Part shown: positions 1 through 7,387 of the stretch, piece by piece
How positions within the stretch are numbered: position 1 is the first letter of the stretch
How the letters are laid out: each line of letters opens with the position of its first letter
DNA from: Planctomycetaceae bacterium
Lineage (GTDB): Bacteria > Planctomycetota > Planctomycetia > Pirellulales > UBA1268
Assembly: GCA_902629495.1 (NCBI GenBank)
Contig: CACORA010000044.1
Location: forward strand, 1-12,677
Length of the DNA: 12,677 nt
Direction: 5' to 3'
Program-made: the position numbers and the translations under genes
Notes under the pieces: model-generated
Database searches by the model: none
Told to the model about the DNA's origin: nothing
The model's input: only the letters and a program-made list of their open reading frames with translations

Positions 1-2
1 TT

Positions 3-1340
3 TCAAATAATGGAGCGGGCCTGTGTTATGACGAACCAGGCTATTCTGGTGGCAATCCATTGACCTATCTCAATCAGCAAAAAGACTTTGGTCGAGACAA
101 TGTTCTGACAGCCGAATCCGTTGAACGTGGCGGCAAGGATGCAATGGATGACTCTCAGGAAGATACTCTGTGGAACAGCCGCGTGGACCCAGCAAAAGCC
201 GATCTCCGCGATGGCGAGGCCATGCGTTCCAAGGAAGATATTGAAGCACGTGCTCCGGCAACACAGGAGCCAGAGGATCTTACCGTCGATCCAATCGTTC
301 TGACGCCAACCAGCCCCCTCGCACCTACGCACACATTTGCTGACCCTCCAGCCCGCAGCCCGGACCCAACGGCATCACCTTCGGAGGGCCCCGAACTTCC
401 TTGGTTCTTTTTTCCAAATCGACCCTTTGCCAATAGCGTGGAACTGAGCCTTGTGCCAACGTCCTCACCTTTCAATCTCCTCAAGCACTACTCCGTCGAA
501 ACAGATCTCACCCCAACACTTGCCCACCTTCCTGGTTTCTGGGAAGACGAAACACCCCCTGCACCATGGGATGCCATTACTGGCCGAAGTGATGCCGGCG
601 GTGCCGGCGATACCAATGGCGGAACCAGTAGCGGAGGCGACATCATGAGCCTCCTCGACTTCGTCCATGTGCCCAGTCGCTTTGCCGGGCTGGCAACGAC
701 GATTCCAAATGTCGGTGCAAACACAGCCGCGCTTCAGTCCCTTGGTCTTGATGAACTGGCCTATGGTCATGTGTCACATGTCAGAGAACCCGGTCGCATT
801 AATATCAACACGATCATTGATGGAAAAGATACAGCAGACGAGGCTGCCGGAGCCTGGCGAGCGTTGCTCGGTAGCGGAGATTATGCCGGGGACATCGATG
901 TGAAGACGACCACTGGACTCGATCGGGCGCCACAGTGGATGGAGGCACTTTTCCAAACACCATCAACCGGTTTTCTGGATACCATTCGAAACAAGGTGCC
1001 GTCCCCAAAAGCGACCTGGCGTGATGACTGGGCACCGCAGAACGCAGGAGATCCTATCGGGCCGCATCTTCATCGCAACACCAATCGAAATCCCTATTTC
1101 CGGTATTCAACCATCTCTCAATTGGCCGATCGTGTCACCACGCGGTCGAATGTCTTTGCCGTGTGGGTCACCATTGGTTTCTTTGAAGAAAATGCTGATC
1201 AGAGTGTCGGTAATGAAATTACACCGATCAAACGCCTTCGAGGTTTCTATCTGTTTGATCGCTCCATTCCCGTCGCCTACCAGCAGGGACGTGACAACAA
1301 CATTAGCGATGCCATCCTGCTTCGGAGGATCATCGAATGA
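3..1340 (+). CDS. Planctomycete pilin-cassette protein, GspK-like C-terminal part (5' end outside window)
   Basis: The frame is open to the left edge with no stop, so the gene starts upstream; the TTG at 60 is only the first start-like codon and is not credible as the true start. About 445 residues are visible. A low-complexity Pro/Thr/Ser-rich linker is encoded at about 230-400. A more ordered C-terminal part follows, with HVPSRF (near 665), REPGRININTI (near 785-820) and RSNVFAVWVTIGFFEE (near 1145-1195). The RININT motif resembles the INLNTA-type motif of GspK minor pseudopilins, and the next gene is GspJ-like, matching the J/K pairing in type II secretion operons. From memory, similar C-termini occur next to pseudopilins in planctomycetes, but none has a named function. 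The stop overlaps the next start (ATGA, 1337-1340), so the two are translationally coupled. The GspK role is inference; a gene of this planctomycete family is fairly certain. Confidence 0.75.
   Translation, partial: SNNGAGLCYDEPGYSGGNPLTYLNQQKDFGRDNVLTAESVERGGKDAMDDSQEDTLWNSRVDPAKADLRDGEAMRSKEDIEARAPATQEPEDLTVDPIVLTPTSPLAPTHTFADPPARSPDPTASPSEGPELPWFFFPNRPFANSVELSLVPTSSPFNLLKHYSVETDLTPTLAHLPGFWEDETPPAPWDAITGRSDAGGAGDTNGGTSSGGDIMSLLDFVHVPSRFAGLATTIPNVGANTAALQSLGLDELAYGHVSHVREPGRININTIIDGKDTADEAAGAWRALLGSGDYAGDIDVKTTTGLDRAPQWMEALFQTPSTGFLDTIRNKVPSPKATWRDDWAPQNAGDPIGPHLHRNTNRNPYFRYSTISQLADRVTTRSNVFAVWVTIGFFEENADQSVGNEITPIKRLRGFYLFDRSIPVAYQQGRDNNISDAILLRRIIE
1324..1328 (+). promoter_or_regulatory. 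Shine-Dalgarno GGAGG for the overlapping pseudopilin gene
   Basis: A full GGAGG lies 8 bases before the ATG at 1337, inside the end of the upstream coding sequence. It supports that ATG as the start and coupled translation of the pair. Confidence 0.7.
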
Positions 1341-2614
1341 ATAGGTCATCTGCCACACCACGCTCATGCAGGCACGGTCTGACACTGGTGGAAATGCTGG
1401 TGGCAACCACCATGACCCTGATCATCATGGGTGTTGTTGCACAGCTCTTTGGAATGCTCGGAACCGGCATTTCAGGGAGTCGGGCAACCCTTACCATGAA
1501 TGGGCGGATGCGTGGGATTGCCCAGCAGCTCCGCCTTGATCTGGCCGGCATCACAGCAAAAACCCTTCCACCCCTTCGGCCGGAGAATGGACTTGGCTAT
1601 TTTGAGCTCCTTGAAGGAATACGATCCGAACCAACAACTGGCACCTCTCTGTCAGGAGACTGTGATGACATCCTGATGTTCACAACAAAGTCAGCCGGGG
1701 ATCCATTTGTGGGTCGATATAACGGTGGTACGAGTGTCAGTACGATTGAATCGCCCTATGCGGAAGTAATCTATTTCTGTCAACCAATGGATCCACAGGA
1801 TCAACTCGTTCCCGGAACAACCCTGCACGCACTCTATCGGCGGCAACTCCTGGTCAGACCCTATGTCGGACTTCCGCCATTTCAGGGAAATAACAATCGG
1901 GTCACCGGAGCACTTCCTGCCCTCTACAGTGACTATGATATTTCTCTTCGTACAGTTGGCAGTGGACTATTTAGTCCCAATACACTTGGTGACCTGACCA
2001 AACGGGAGAATCGCTTTCTTCACAATCCCAATCCTAATACCGGCGGCAGTGTGACAGGCCCCGCCTTTCCTTTTGATGTTGGCGGGGCTCTCAACAACAA
2101 TGGGTATCTTGATGCTCAGTTTACAGGTGACAGGCAGGGCGAGGATCTGATCCTTGATAATGTCCTTGCCTTTGACATCAAGGTGTTTGACCCGTCATCA
2201 GGGAGTGCCGGAGGAACATACGTTGACCTTGGAAGCAGTGGCACTGGGAATCCCAGCCCGATTGGTGGAACAGGGTTTCCGCCCACAGCCGATGTCTTTC
2301 GGTCAAGGGGCGTCAGAGCAAGCAATGCGTCGCAAAACGATGTGCTCACAACGTCAACATATGCAATCTACGACACGTTCAGTTCGCATTATGAAACAAA
2401 CGGGCTGGATGAAGATGGGGATGGAGACATCGACGAGGGGACCAATGGCCGGGATGACAATACAAATGGCGTGATTGATGAGCCGCAGGAGGCTGAAACA
2501 AGCCCACCCTACCCGTATCCATTGCGTGGAATAGAAATCCGCATTCGCTGCTACGAGCCCTCAAGCAGGCAGGTTCGGCAGGTCACGATTCAGCACACGT
2601 TTGTTCCCCTTTAA
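1337..2614 (+). CDS. GspJ/PulJ-like pseudopilin with prepilin N-terminal methylation domain
   Basis: A 425-residue protein. The N-terminus has a class III (prepilin) leader of 14 residues ending in R12-H13-G14, then LTLVEM with Glu at +5 of the mature protein, followed by a hydrophobic helix to about residue 45. This is the signature for cleavage and methylation by a type IV prepilin peptidase, giving an inner-membrane-anchored pseudopilin of a type II secretion or type IV pilus-like machine. At 425 residues it is about twice the length of enterobacterial GspJ; the additional sequence is a Gly/Asn/Pro-rich globular region. Residues 355-383 hold two acidic Ca-loop-like stretches (D358-x-D360-x-D362-G-x-I, and D373-x-N375-x-N377-G-x-I). 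The ATG overlaps the upstream stop and has a good Shine-Dalgarno. The prepilin call is secure; the J subtype rests on length, position and leader and is less sure. Confidence 0.85.
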   Translation: MNRSSATPRSCRHGLTLVEMLVATTMTLIIMGVVAQLFGMLGTGISGSRATLTMNGRMRGIAQQLRLDLAGITAKTLPPLRPENGLGYFELLEGIRSEPTTGTSLSGDCDDILMFTTKSAGDPFVGRYNGGTSVSTIESPYAEVIYFCQPMDPQDQLVPGTTLHALYRRQLLVRPYVGLPPFQGNNNRVTGALPALYSDYDISLRTVGSGLFSPNTLGDLTKRENRFLHNPNPNTGGSVTGPAFPFDVGGALNNNGYLDAQFTGDRQGEDLILDNVLAFDIKVFDPSSGSAGGTYVDLGSSGTGNPSPIGGTGFPPTADVFRSRGVRASNASQNDVLTTSTYAIYDTFSSHYETNGLDEDGDGDIDEGTNGRDDNTNGVIDEPQEAETSPPYPYPLRGIEIRIRCYEPSSRQVRQVTIQHTFVPL

Positions 2615-2747
2615 GACACTTAGATTTGAGACACTCGGAATATTGTAAATCATGGACTTTTCGACAGAATTCGGCGATACTTAAGAGACAGGGGTTTCCA
2701 TGGGCACATATCATTTTTTCGACCTTGCTGAGCAAAAGGATCTTCGC
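2615..2747 (+). other. Intergenic region between pseudopilin and DUF1559 gene
   Basis: These 133 bases hold no clear hairpin terminator and no convincing -35/-10 pair. The 7-mer AGACACT occurs twice in the first 30 bases. An ATG at 2700 is in frame with the DUF1559 gene but is not the preferred start. The DUF1559 gene may be read through from the pseudopilin operon or have its own weak promoter; the sequence does not decide. Confidence 0.4.
2736..2740 (+). promoter_or_regulatory. Shine-Dalgarno AAGGA that favours the ATG at 2748
   Basis: AAGGA sits 7 bases before the ATG at 2748. With a normal-length prepilin leader after it, this decides the start in favour of 2748 over the in-frame ATG at 2700. 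Confidence 0.55.
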
Positions 2748-3734
2748 ATGAAAGTCATCCCGTCATCCCGCCAGGCCTTCACGCTCGTAGAACTTCTCGT
2801 CGTGATCGCCATTATCGGTTCAATCATGGGGCTCCTGCTTCCAGCGGTTCAAAGCGCTCGAGAAGCCGGGCGTCGTAACACCTGTCAGAGCAACATCGCC
2901 CAGTTGGGGAAAGCCACCACGCAGCATGATCTGCAGCAGGGCTATCTTCCTTCATGGCGTGATAGCAATACCGGAGCTTACGATACACGGCCTTGGCCCG
3001 TTGCACTGTTGCCAAATCTGGAACGAAACGACGTGTACCGTGATATTGAGGCTACCGGTGCTTCCGACGTTCAGATCGGGATTTTCCTCTGCCCGACAAG
3101 TCCTCCTGATAACCCTGTTGGACTCATCGCATATTCTGCAAACGCTGGTACCGGCCTAACAAACAACGTCGGAACTGCAATGAATCCTGAATATATGCAA
3201 TACAAAGGTGATGGGGTTTTGATGAGTGCAAAGACTGAGAGTTTAGTCACGGGTGCTCGAACAAACCTGGATGTCATTTCTGGAAAGGATGGCACATCAA
3301 CAACCCTGCTCTATGCTGAGAAAAATGCTGCTGGCAATGCCAGAGCTTTTGATTCAATTAGTTTAGGCCCCCCGACGGACCTCATCTCTTCATGGTCTGT
3401 ACTCAAACCTGTCTTTGGCATGCCAGGGAATGAAGTGGATTATACAGTGCCGATAATCAACAATGAAACGAATGGTTTGGGAATACCATCATCAAATCAT
3501 TCCGGGGGTGTCTGCGTCGTATTTTGTGATGGCCATACGATATTTCTGAATGACACCATCGCAAAAGAAGTCTACGCACAACTCCTGACATCCAATAGCA
3601 AGTGGAATAATACTCCCCCACCACCGCCAAATCCAAGATATCAAACCTATCTAGACACCAATTCAGTACGTGCTGATGACTGGCTTCGATCAAATGGTGG
3701 AAAATACACTTTGAATGAGGCTGATTTCAACTGA
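2748..3734 (+). CDS. DUF1559 domain-containing prepilin-like protein
   Basis: A 328-residue protein of a family heavily expanded in planctomycetes. The leader is 10 residues (MKVIPSSRQA), then FTLVELLVVIAIIG with Glu15 at +5, and the family-typical LLLPAVQSAREAGRR (about residues 29-43). Cleavage would follow Ala10, where Gly is usual. The DUF1559 body has TTLLYAEKNA in the middle and the C-terminal NHSGGVCVVFCDGH, matching the family's H-x-GG-(x)-DG motif. The in-frame ATG at 2700 would add 16 residues; 2748 is preferred for its Shine-Dalgarno and leader length. DUF1559 proteins are thought to be inner-membrane-anchored, pseudopilin-like surface or secretion components, but their role is not established. 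Its place after two pilin-cassette genes fits that. Confidence 0.9.
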   Translation: MKVIPSSRQAFTLVELLVVIAIIGSIMGLLLPAVQSAREAGRRNTCQSNIAQLGKATTQHDLQQGYLPSWRDSNTGAYDTRPWPVALLPNLERNDVYRDIEATGASDVQIGIFLCPTSPPDNPVGLIAYSANAGTGLTNNVGTAMNPEYMQYKGDGVLMSAKTESLVTGARTNLDVISGKDGTSTTLLYAEKNAAGNARAFDSISLGPPTDLISSWSVLKPVFGMPGNEVDYTVPIINNETNGLGIPSSNHSGGVCVVFCDGHTIFLNDTIAKEVYAQLLTSNSKWNNTPPPPPNPRYQTYLDTNSVRADDWLRSNGGKYTLNEADFN

Positions 3735-3854
3735 CCGTGACCGCATGCCTGAAACGAAATAAGTCTTCGACGCGTTATGTGGTCGGCTTCAATGCAGTTG
3801 AGCACCTGGAGGTATCTTTGATCATCGGTGCATGGTTGCCGTCGCTCTCACGCA

Positions 3855-3877
3855 CTCCCCTGTGATACTCACGGGAG
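3855..3877. terminator. Imperfect hairpin at the 3' end of the FHA gene
   Basis: CTCCC (3855-3859) pairs with GGGAG (3873-3877), and GTGA (3862-3865) with TCAC (3869-3872), leaving a 2-base bulge and a 3-base loop. It includes the FHA gene's stop codon and lies between two convergent genes. Neither strand has a T-run after it, so it is not a textbook intrinsic terminator; a 3'-end stabilising or weak stop role is a guess. Confidence 0.3.
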
Positions 3878-4651
3878 CGTAAAACGAAACCGCTGCTCAC
3901 CGAGTCTGAACAGGCAGTTTCCAGTCAGCATGATTGAACTGATGGAAACCCATACGCCATTGCGGGTTGGCTCGGCAACCATGAGCCAGGAACCATCTGG
4001 CATCCGCTTCAGGGTTGCATGTGTGTCAGCCACCAGTGGATCATCCAGCTCAATATCTGCCCCACCACCTGTTCGTCCAATGGTCATGGTTTCACTCCGC
4101 AATGGGAGTTGAATGGCGTTAGGTTTTTCTGAGGCCTCGATCAATACCGGCCAGACAGTCTCAGGAGCAGAAACAGCATCCATCCTGTTGGTGTCTGTTG
4201 TCGACACATGCTTCACACTCGGACGCAATGGATTACGCAGTCGAAATCGTCTGGACCCAATGATCATGACGGAGGTTTCATAAAACACCGATCGCAGACT
4301 TCGCACGAACGATCCGTTCACACTTCCAAGATCACACAAGTGCCATTGATAGGCACCCTTCCAGGGAAGTCTACGGATTTCCGCATGCGTCCCGGAAAGC
4401 GACGGATCATTTGGCAGCACAAGGTGGCCTGTCGTTCGACCAATACTGAAGGACTCCGTTCGAATCCGATGCTCTTCACCTGTCTCCTGAGAGCCGTCAT
4501 CCAGCACAGTCAACACAGGCACCGGCGGCCGCAGGACAGGACGAAATTCATGAGAGTCCTCATCCCCAAGCCACGAGAGAATCTGTCTAAGCGGCGGGCC
4601 TTCTTCAAGTTCAGGCGCCGCTATGTTTTTCTGCTGGTTTGTGTCGTTCAT
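3869..4651 (-). CDS. Tandem FHA-domain protein
   Basis: A 260-residue protein with two forkhead-associated domains and no signal peptide or membrane segment, so probably cytoplasmic. FHA-1 (about 46-140) has G71-R72, S86-x-x-H89 and N112-G113, the three positions that bind phosphothreonine or shape that site. FHA-2 (about 168-260) has G192-R193, H211 and N231-G232, but the conserved Ser is Ala208 (ADTH), so phosphopeptide binding by this copy may be weak or lost. A Pro/acid-rich 45-residue stretch precedes FHA-1. Such proteins act as adaptors for Ser/Thr-kinase signalling, common in planctomycetes, but no kinase or phosphatase gene is in this window. The gene is divergent from a GYF_2 membrane protein over 78 bases and converges on the DUF1559 gene. 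Domain call certain; partner unknown. Confidence 0.9.
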   Translation of the reverse strand: MNDTNQQKNIAAPELEEGPPLRQILSWLGDEDSHEFRPVLRPPVPVLTVLDDGSQETGEEHRIRTESFSIGRTTGHLVLPNDPSLSGTHAEIRRLPWKGAYQWHLCDLGSVNGSFVRSLRSVFYETSVMIIGSRRFRLRNPLRPSVKHVSTTDTNRMDAVSAPETVWPVLIEASEKPNAIQLPLRSETMTIGRTGGGADIELDDPLVADTHATLKRMPDGSWLMVAEPTRNGVWVSISSIMLTGNCLFRLGEQRFRFTLP

Positions 4652-4680
4652 TGGAAATCTCGTAGGATGCCCCTATTGGA

Positions 4681-4689
4681 AGTATAGCA
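4681..4689 (-). promoter_or_regulatory. Possible extended -10 promoter for the FHA gene
   Basis: Read on the minus strand this is TGC-TATACT: a TG extended -10 motif plus five of six matches to TATAAT. It would start RNA about 20-25 bases before the FHA start codon. No good -35 is present, as allowed for extended -10 promoters. Prediction from pattern only. Confidence 0.4.
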
Positions 4690-4729
4690 GACACACCGGC
4701 ATTCTCTCTGTTTCTGGTACGTTTTCATC

Positions 4730-5161
4730 ATGTCTCGGCGTCACTGGTACTACAAGAAAAGCGATGGAAAACGGCATGGGCCCTATTCATCTCGTCGCAT
4801 GAAAAAGCTGGCCCGGACAGGGCATATCGAACCAACGGACCGGATCTGGAAAACCGGGAGTGAGACAACAATGCTCGCTGCAGATATGCCGCAACTCTTT
4901 ACACGAACAGCAACTCATCGAACGTGGTTTCATATCCTGACAACGCTCTCCATCATGGGGCTATTTTTGCTCATCGCTGCTGTCACAAACCCATGGAGCA
5001 CACTTGCAGACACGGTCAGCGATTCAGCTCGGACGTGGCTCACGGGCGTCTGTCTTGCAAGCGGGATGGCTGGCCTGGCAGCAGGCGGCATTGGATTTTT
5101 TCTGCTCGAAAGCACGTATCGCATGGAGCCTCGAAAAAGCAGCCGAACCAAAGCGACCTAA
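4730..5161 (+). CDS. GYF_2-domain small membrane protein
   Basis: A 143-residue protein. Residues 5-57 form a GYF_2 domain: W6-Y7-Y8, G17-P18-Y19, a helix rich in Arg/Lys, G31-H32-I33, D37-x-I39-W40, G43, and a final LF. The second Trp seen in many members is absent. Two hydrophobic segments follow, about 67-86 and 104-126, so the N-terminal domain is most likely cytosolic on a two-helix anchor. GYF domains bind proline-rich peptides; the bacterial GYF_2 version is common in planctomycetes and has no settled function. No clear Shine-Dalgarno precedes the ATG, and it is divergent from the FHA gene. The stop lies 2 bases from the stop of fusA on the other strand. Fold assignment good; role unknown. 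Confidence 0.85.
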   Translation: MSRRHWYYKKSDGKRHGPYSSRRMKKLARTGHIEPTDRIWKTGSETTMLAADMPQLFTRTATHRTWFHILTTLSIMGLFLLIAAVTNPWSTLADTVSDSARTWLTGVCLASGMAGLAAGGIGFFLLESTYRMEPRKSSRTKAT

Positions 5162-5163
5162 CG

Positions 5164-7254
5164 TTACTTAGCCGCTGCGAGTTCTGCCTTCTTTCGCTCC
5201 TCGACAATTTCCTTTTGGATATTGCCCGGAGTCGCTCGATATTTTGAGAATTCCATGGTAAAGACACCCTGGCCCTGCGTCATACTTCGCAGGTCCGTTG
5301 AATACCCAAATGTTTCAGCAAGTGGCACCTCGGCAATGATCGTTGAGATATTTCCCACGGTCTCCGTGGAAACAATCAGGCCACGTCGTTTGTTCAATTC
5401 TCCCGTCACTGGCCCCTGAAAATCAGCCGGAACCTCTACCTCCATTTTCATAATCGGCTCAAGCAACACTGGCTTGGTATTCAGGAAGGCCTCACGGAAA
5501 CCTGTACGGGCACACACCTGAAACGCCATATCTGATGAGTCAACATCGTGATAGGAACCATCTGACAGCGTCGCCTTGACCCCCACAATCGGAAAGCCTG
5601 CGATAGGCCCCTTTTCAAGGCTTGTGCGAAACCCTTTTTCCACAGATGGAATGTATTCACGAGGAATACGTCCACCCACGATTTTATCAATAAACTCAAA
5701 CGTCTCTGGCTCATCTTCCGGCAACGGCTCAAGCTTTCCAACGATATGTGCAAACTGACCTGAACCACCCGTCTGCTTCTTGTGCTTGTATTCGTAGTCT
5801 GTTGGTCTGGTAGGAGCTTCCCGATAACTCACTTTCGGTGCACCAACTTCTACTTCAACCTTGAACTCACGACGAATCCGCTCGACATAGATATCAAGAT
5901 GCAATTCACCCATACCGGCAATAACGGTCTCACCGGTCTCGTCGTCAGTTGCGACGCGGAATGTTGGATCCTCTCGCGTAAATCGCTGTAGTGCCTTTCC
6001 AAGCCGATCAAGACCATCACGGTTGGTTGGTGTAATCGCCATTTTGATGACGGAGTCTGGCACATACATGCTTTCAAGCGTGCAGTATTTGGGCTCATCG
6101 GAATACGTATCACCACTTGCCGTATCGACACCCATGACAGCAACAATATCACCAGCTTCAGCAGTATCCATTTCCTCACGCTTGTCGGCATGCATTCGCA
6201 CAATACGACTGAAACGCTGCTTCTGACTGGTTCGCTGATTGATATAGGTTTCACCCTTACGAACCGACCCCTGATAGAGTCGCATGAAGGTCAACTGACC
6301 ATACGGATCATCAACAATCTTGAAGGCCATTGCGACCAAAGGCTTTGTGGGATCTGGCGTCAGATCAATCAGCTCATCTGGGTTATCCCACTTCTTGGCG
6401 ACAATTTTCCTCTCCACCGGGCTTGGGAGATAGGACACGATGGCATCGAGGAGTGGCTGCACGCCTTTGTTTTTATAGGCAGATCCGCAAAAGACCGGCG
6501 TAATGCTCTGATTTTGTACAGCTGACTTCACAACGGCATGAATCTCTTCTTCACTTGGCTCTTCTTCTGAAAGAAGCTTTTCCATCATTGGATCAGAGTA
6601 CATGGCAAGCGCTTCAAGCATAGCGTGACGCTGCTCTGCAGCATCTTTGGCAAGTGCCTCAGGAATGTCCTCCGTACGAACATTCTCACCATTTGCACCA
6701 TCAAAATAGATGGCCTTCATGGCAATCAGATCAATAACCCCTTCAAGGTTATCCTCTTTCCCAATTGGCATCTGAAGTGGAACCGCATCACATCCAAGTT
6801 TGTCACGCAGTTGCCCAACGACACGCTCAAAGTTTGCACCTGTTCGATCCATCTTGTTGACAAACGCAAGGCGTGGAACCTTATATCGCTGCATCTGGCG
6901 ATCAACCGTCATCGATTGGCTCTGGACGCCACCAACAGCACACAACACGAGTATTGCACCATCGAGCACTCGAAGACTACGTTCAACTTCGACGGTAAAG
7001 TCCACGTGGCCGGGAGTGTCAATAAGGTTGATACCATGATCTTCCCAGGTCACGCTTGTCGCAGCACTGGTGATGGTAATGCCTCGTTCCCTTTCGAGGT
7101 CCATGTAATCCATCGTGGCCCCGTCACCACCACCCTTCACTTCTTGAATACGATGGATACGACCAGCGTAGAAGAGGATGCGTTCTGACAGTGTTGTTTT
7201 ACCGGAGTCAATGTGGGCTGAAATGCCCATGTTGCGAATCTTGGACAGGTCCAT
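5164..7254 (-). CDS. fusA: Elongation factor G, mtEFG1/spdEFG1-like
   Basis: A 696-residue translational GTPase that moves tRNA and mRNA through the ribosome after peptide transfer. The five-domain length is complete. G1 is AHIDSGKTT (13-21), switch I ERERGITI (54-61), G3 DTPGH with the catalytic His83 (79-83), G4 NKMD (133-136), G5 CGSA in the PVFCGSAY stretch. Domain IV carries SYHDVDSSDMAF, and the C-terminus has FGYSTDLRSMTQGQG. Ser17 in the P-loop (Ala in most bacterial EF-G), LCAVGGVQSQ, RQMQRY and a tail TMEFSKYRATP are closer, from memory, to mitochondrial EFG1 and the spdEFG1 proteins of spirochaetes and planctomycetes than to str-operon EF-G. Upstream is divergent gluQRS, so it is not preceded by rpsL/rpsG. 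The ATG has a strong Shine-Dalgarno. Function certain; subtype likely. Confidence 0.97.
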   Translation of the reverse strand: MDLSKIRNMGISAHIDSGKTTLSERILFYAGRIHRIQEVKGGGDGATMDYMDLERERGITITSAATSVTWEDHGINLIDTPGHVDFTVEVERSLRVLDGAILVLCAVGGVQSQSMTVDRQMQRYKVPRLAFVNKMDRTGANFERVVGQLRDKLGCDAVPLQMPIGKEDNLEGVIDLIAMKAIYFDGANGENVRTEDIPEALAKDAAEQRHAMLEALAMYSDPMMEKLLSEEEPSEEEIHAVVKSAVQNQSITPVFCGSAYKNKGVQPLLDAIVSYLPSPVERKIVAKKWDNPDELIDLTPDPTKPLVAMAFKIVDDPYGQLTFMRLYQGSVRKGETYINQRTSQKQRFSRIVRMHADKREEMDTAEAGDIVAVMGVDTASGDTYSDEPKYCTLESMYVPDSVIKMAITPTNRDGLDRLGKALQRFTREDPTFRVATDDETGETVIAGMGELHLDIYVERIRREFKVEVEVGAPKVSYREAPTRPTDYEYKHKKQTGGSGQFAHIVGKLEPLPEDEPETFEFIDKIVGGRIPREYIPSVEKGFRTSLEKGPIAGFPIVGVKATLSDGSYHDVDSSDMAFQVCARTGFREAFLNTKPVLLEPIMKMEVEVPADFQGPVTGELNKRRGLIVSTETVGNISTIIAEVPLAETFGYSTDLRSMTQGQGVFTMEFSKYRATPGNIQKEIVEERKKAELAAAK

Positions 7255-7263
7255 GGAACCGAA

Positions 7264-7271
7264 TCACCTCT
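7264..7271 (-). promoter_or_regulatory. Strong Shine-Dalgarno for fusA
   Basis: The minus strand reads AGAGGTGA, with 9 bases to the ATG at 7254. This is the best ribosome binding site in the window, in keeping with a highly expressed gene. Confidence 0.75.
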
Positions 7272-7290
7272 AAGGCGGGGAAATGGGAAT

Positions 7291-7319
7291 TCTGCCAGGA
7301 AGGATAACGAACAGGCAGA
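7291..7319 (-). promoter_or_regulatory. Inverted repeat in the fusA leader
   Basis: TCTGCC (7291-7296) and GGCAGA (7314-7319) are a perfect 6-bp inverted repeat around a 17-base spacer. If fusA RNA starts near 7320, the stem would lie at the very 5' end of the leader. It may be a stability element or an operator, or chance. Confidence 0.3.
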
Positions 7320-7326
7320 CATTTGG

Positions 7327-7334
7327 AATATACT
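7327..7334. promoter_or_regulatory. Overlapping divergent -10-like boxes for fusA and gluQRS
   Basis: The plus strand has TATACT (7329-7334) and the minus strand has TATATT (7332-7327), each five of six to TATAAT. They share four base pairs, so polymerase could serve only one direction at a time. Neither has a good -35 at 16-18 bases. Placement between divergent genes supports a promoter region; exact sites are uncertain. Confidence 0.35.
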
Positions 7335-7340
7335 CTTCGA

Positions 7341-7387
7341 GGGAAAAACAAGACAGATGACTCTTTTTCCCAGCTATTTTTGTAGCT
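7341..7387. repeat. Two adjacent inverted repeats before gluQRS
   Basis: GGGAAAAA (7341-7348) and TTTTTCCC (7364-7371) are a perfect 8-bp inverted repeat with a 15-base spacer. AGCTA (7372-7376) and TAGCT (7383-7387) follow at once with a 6-base spacer. If gluQRS RNA starts near 7341, both would form leader hairpins; equally they could be protein-binding dyads in the fusA-gluQRS divergent region. Confidence 0.45.

Noticed and set aside
60..62. TTG at 60 as the start of the first gene
   Set aside because: The frame is open to the window edge with plausible protein sequence before it, and no Shine-Dalgarno precedes it.
2700..2702. ATG at 2700 as the start of the DUF1559 gene
   Set aside because: It would give a 26-residue leader; the ATG at 2748 has AAGGA at 7 bases and a normal 10-residue leader. 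It remains a second choice.
4208..4687. Open frame of 159 codons antisense to the FHA gene
   Set aside because: Arg/Ser/His-rich composition typical of shadow frames; the FHA motifs on the opposite strand are unmistakable.
5138..5182. Hairpin between the convergent GYF_2 and fusA genes
   Set aside because: Only GCAGC/GCTGC and CTAA/TTAG short pairings with poor register; nothing like the stem at 10209-10245.
6625..7188. Long open frame antisense to fusA (187 codons), and other antisense frames over fusA and the sulfatase
   Set aside because: They mirror the codon pattern of a strongly conserved gene on the other strand, resemble no known protein and have no ribosome binding site.
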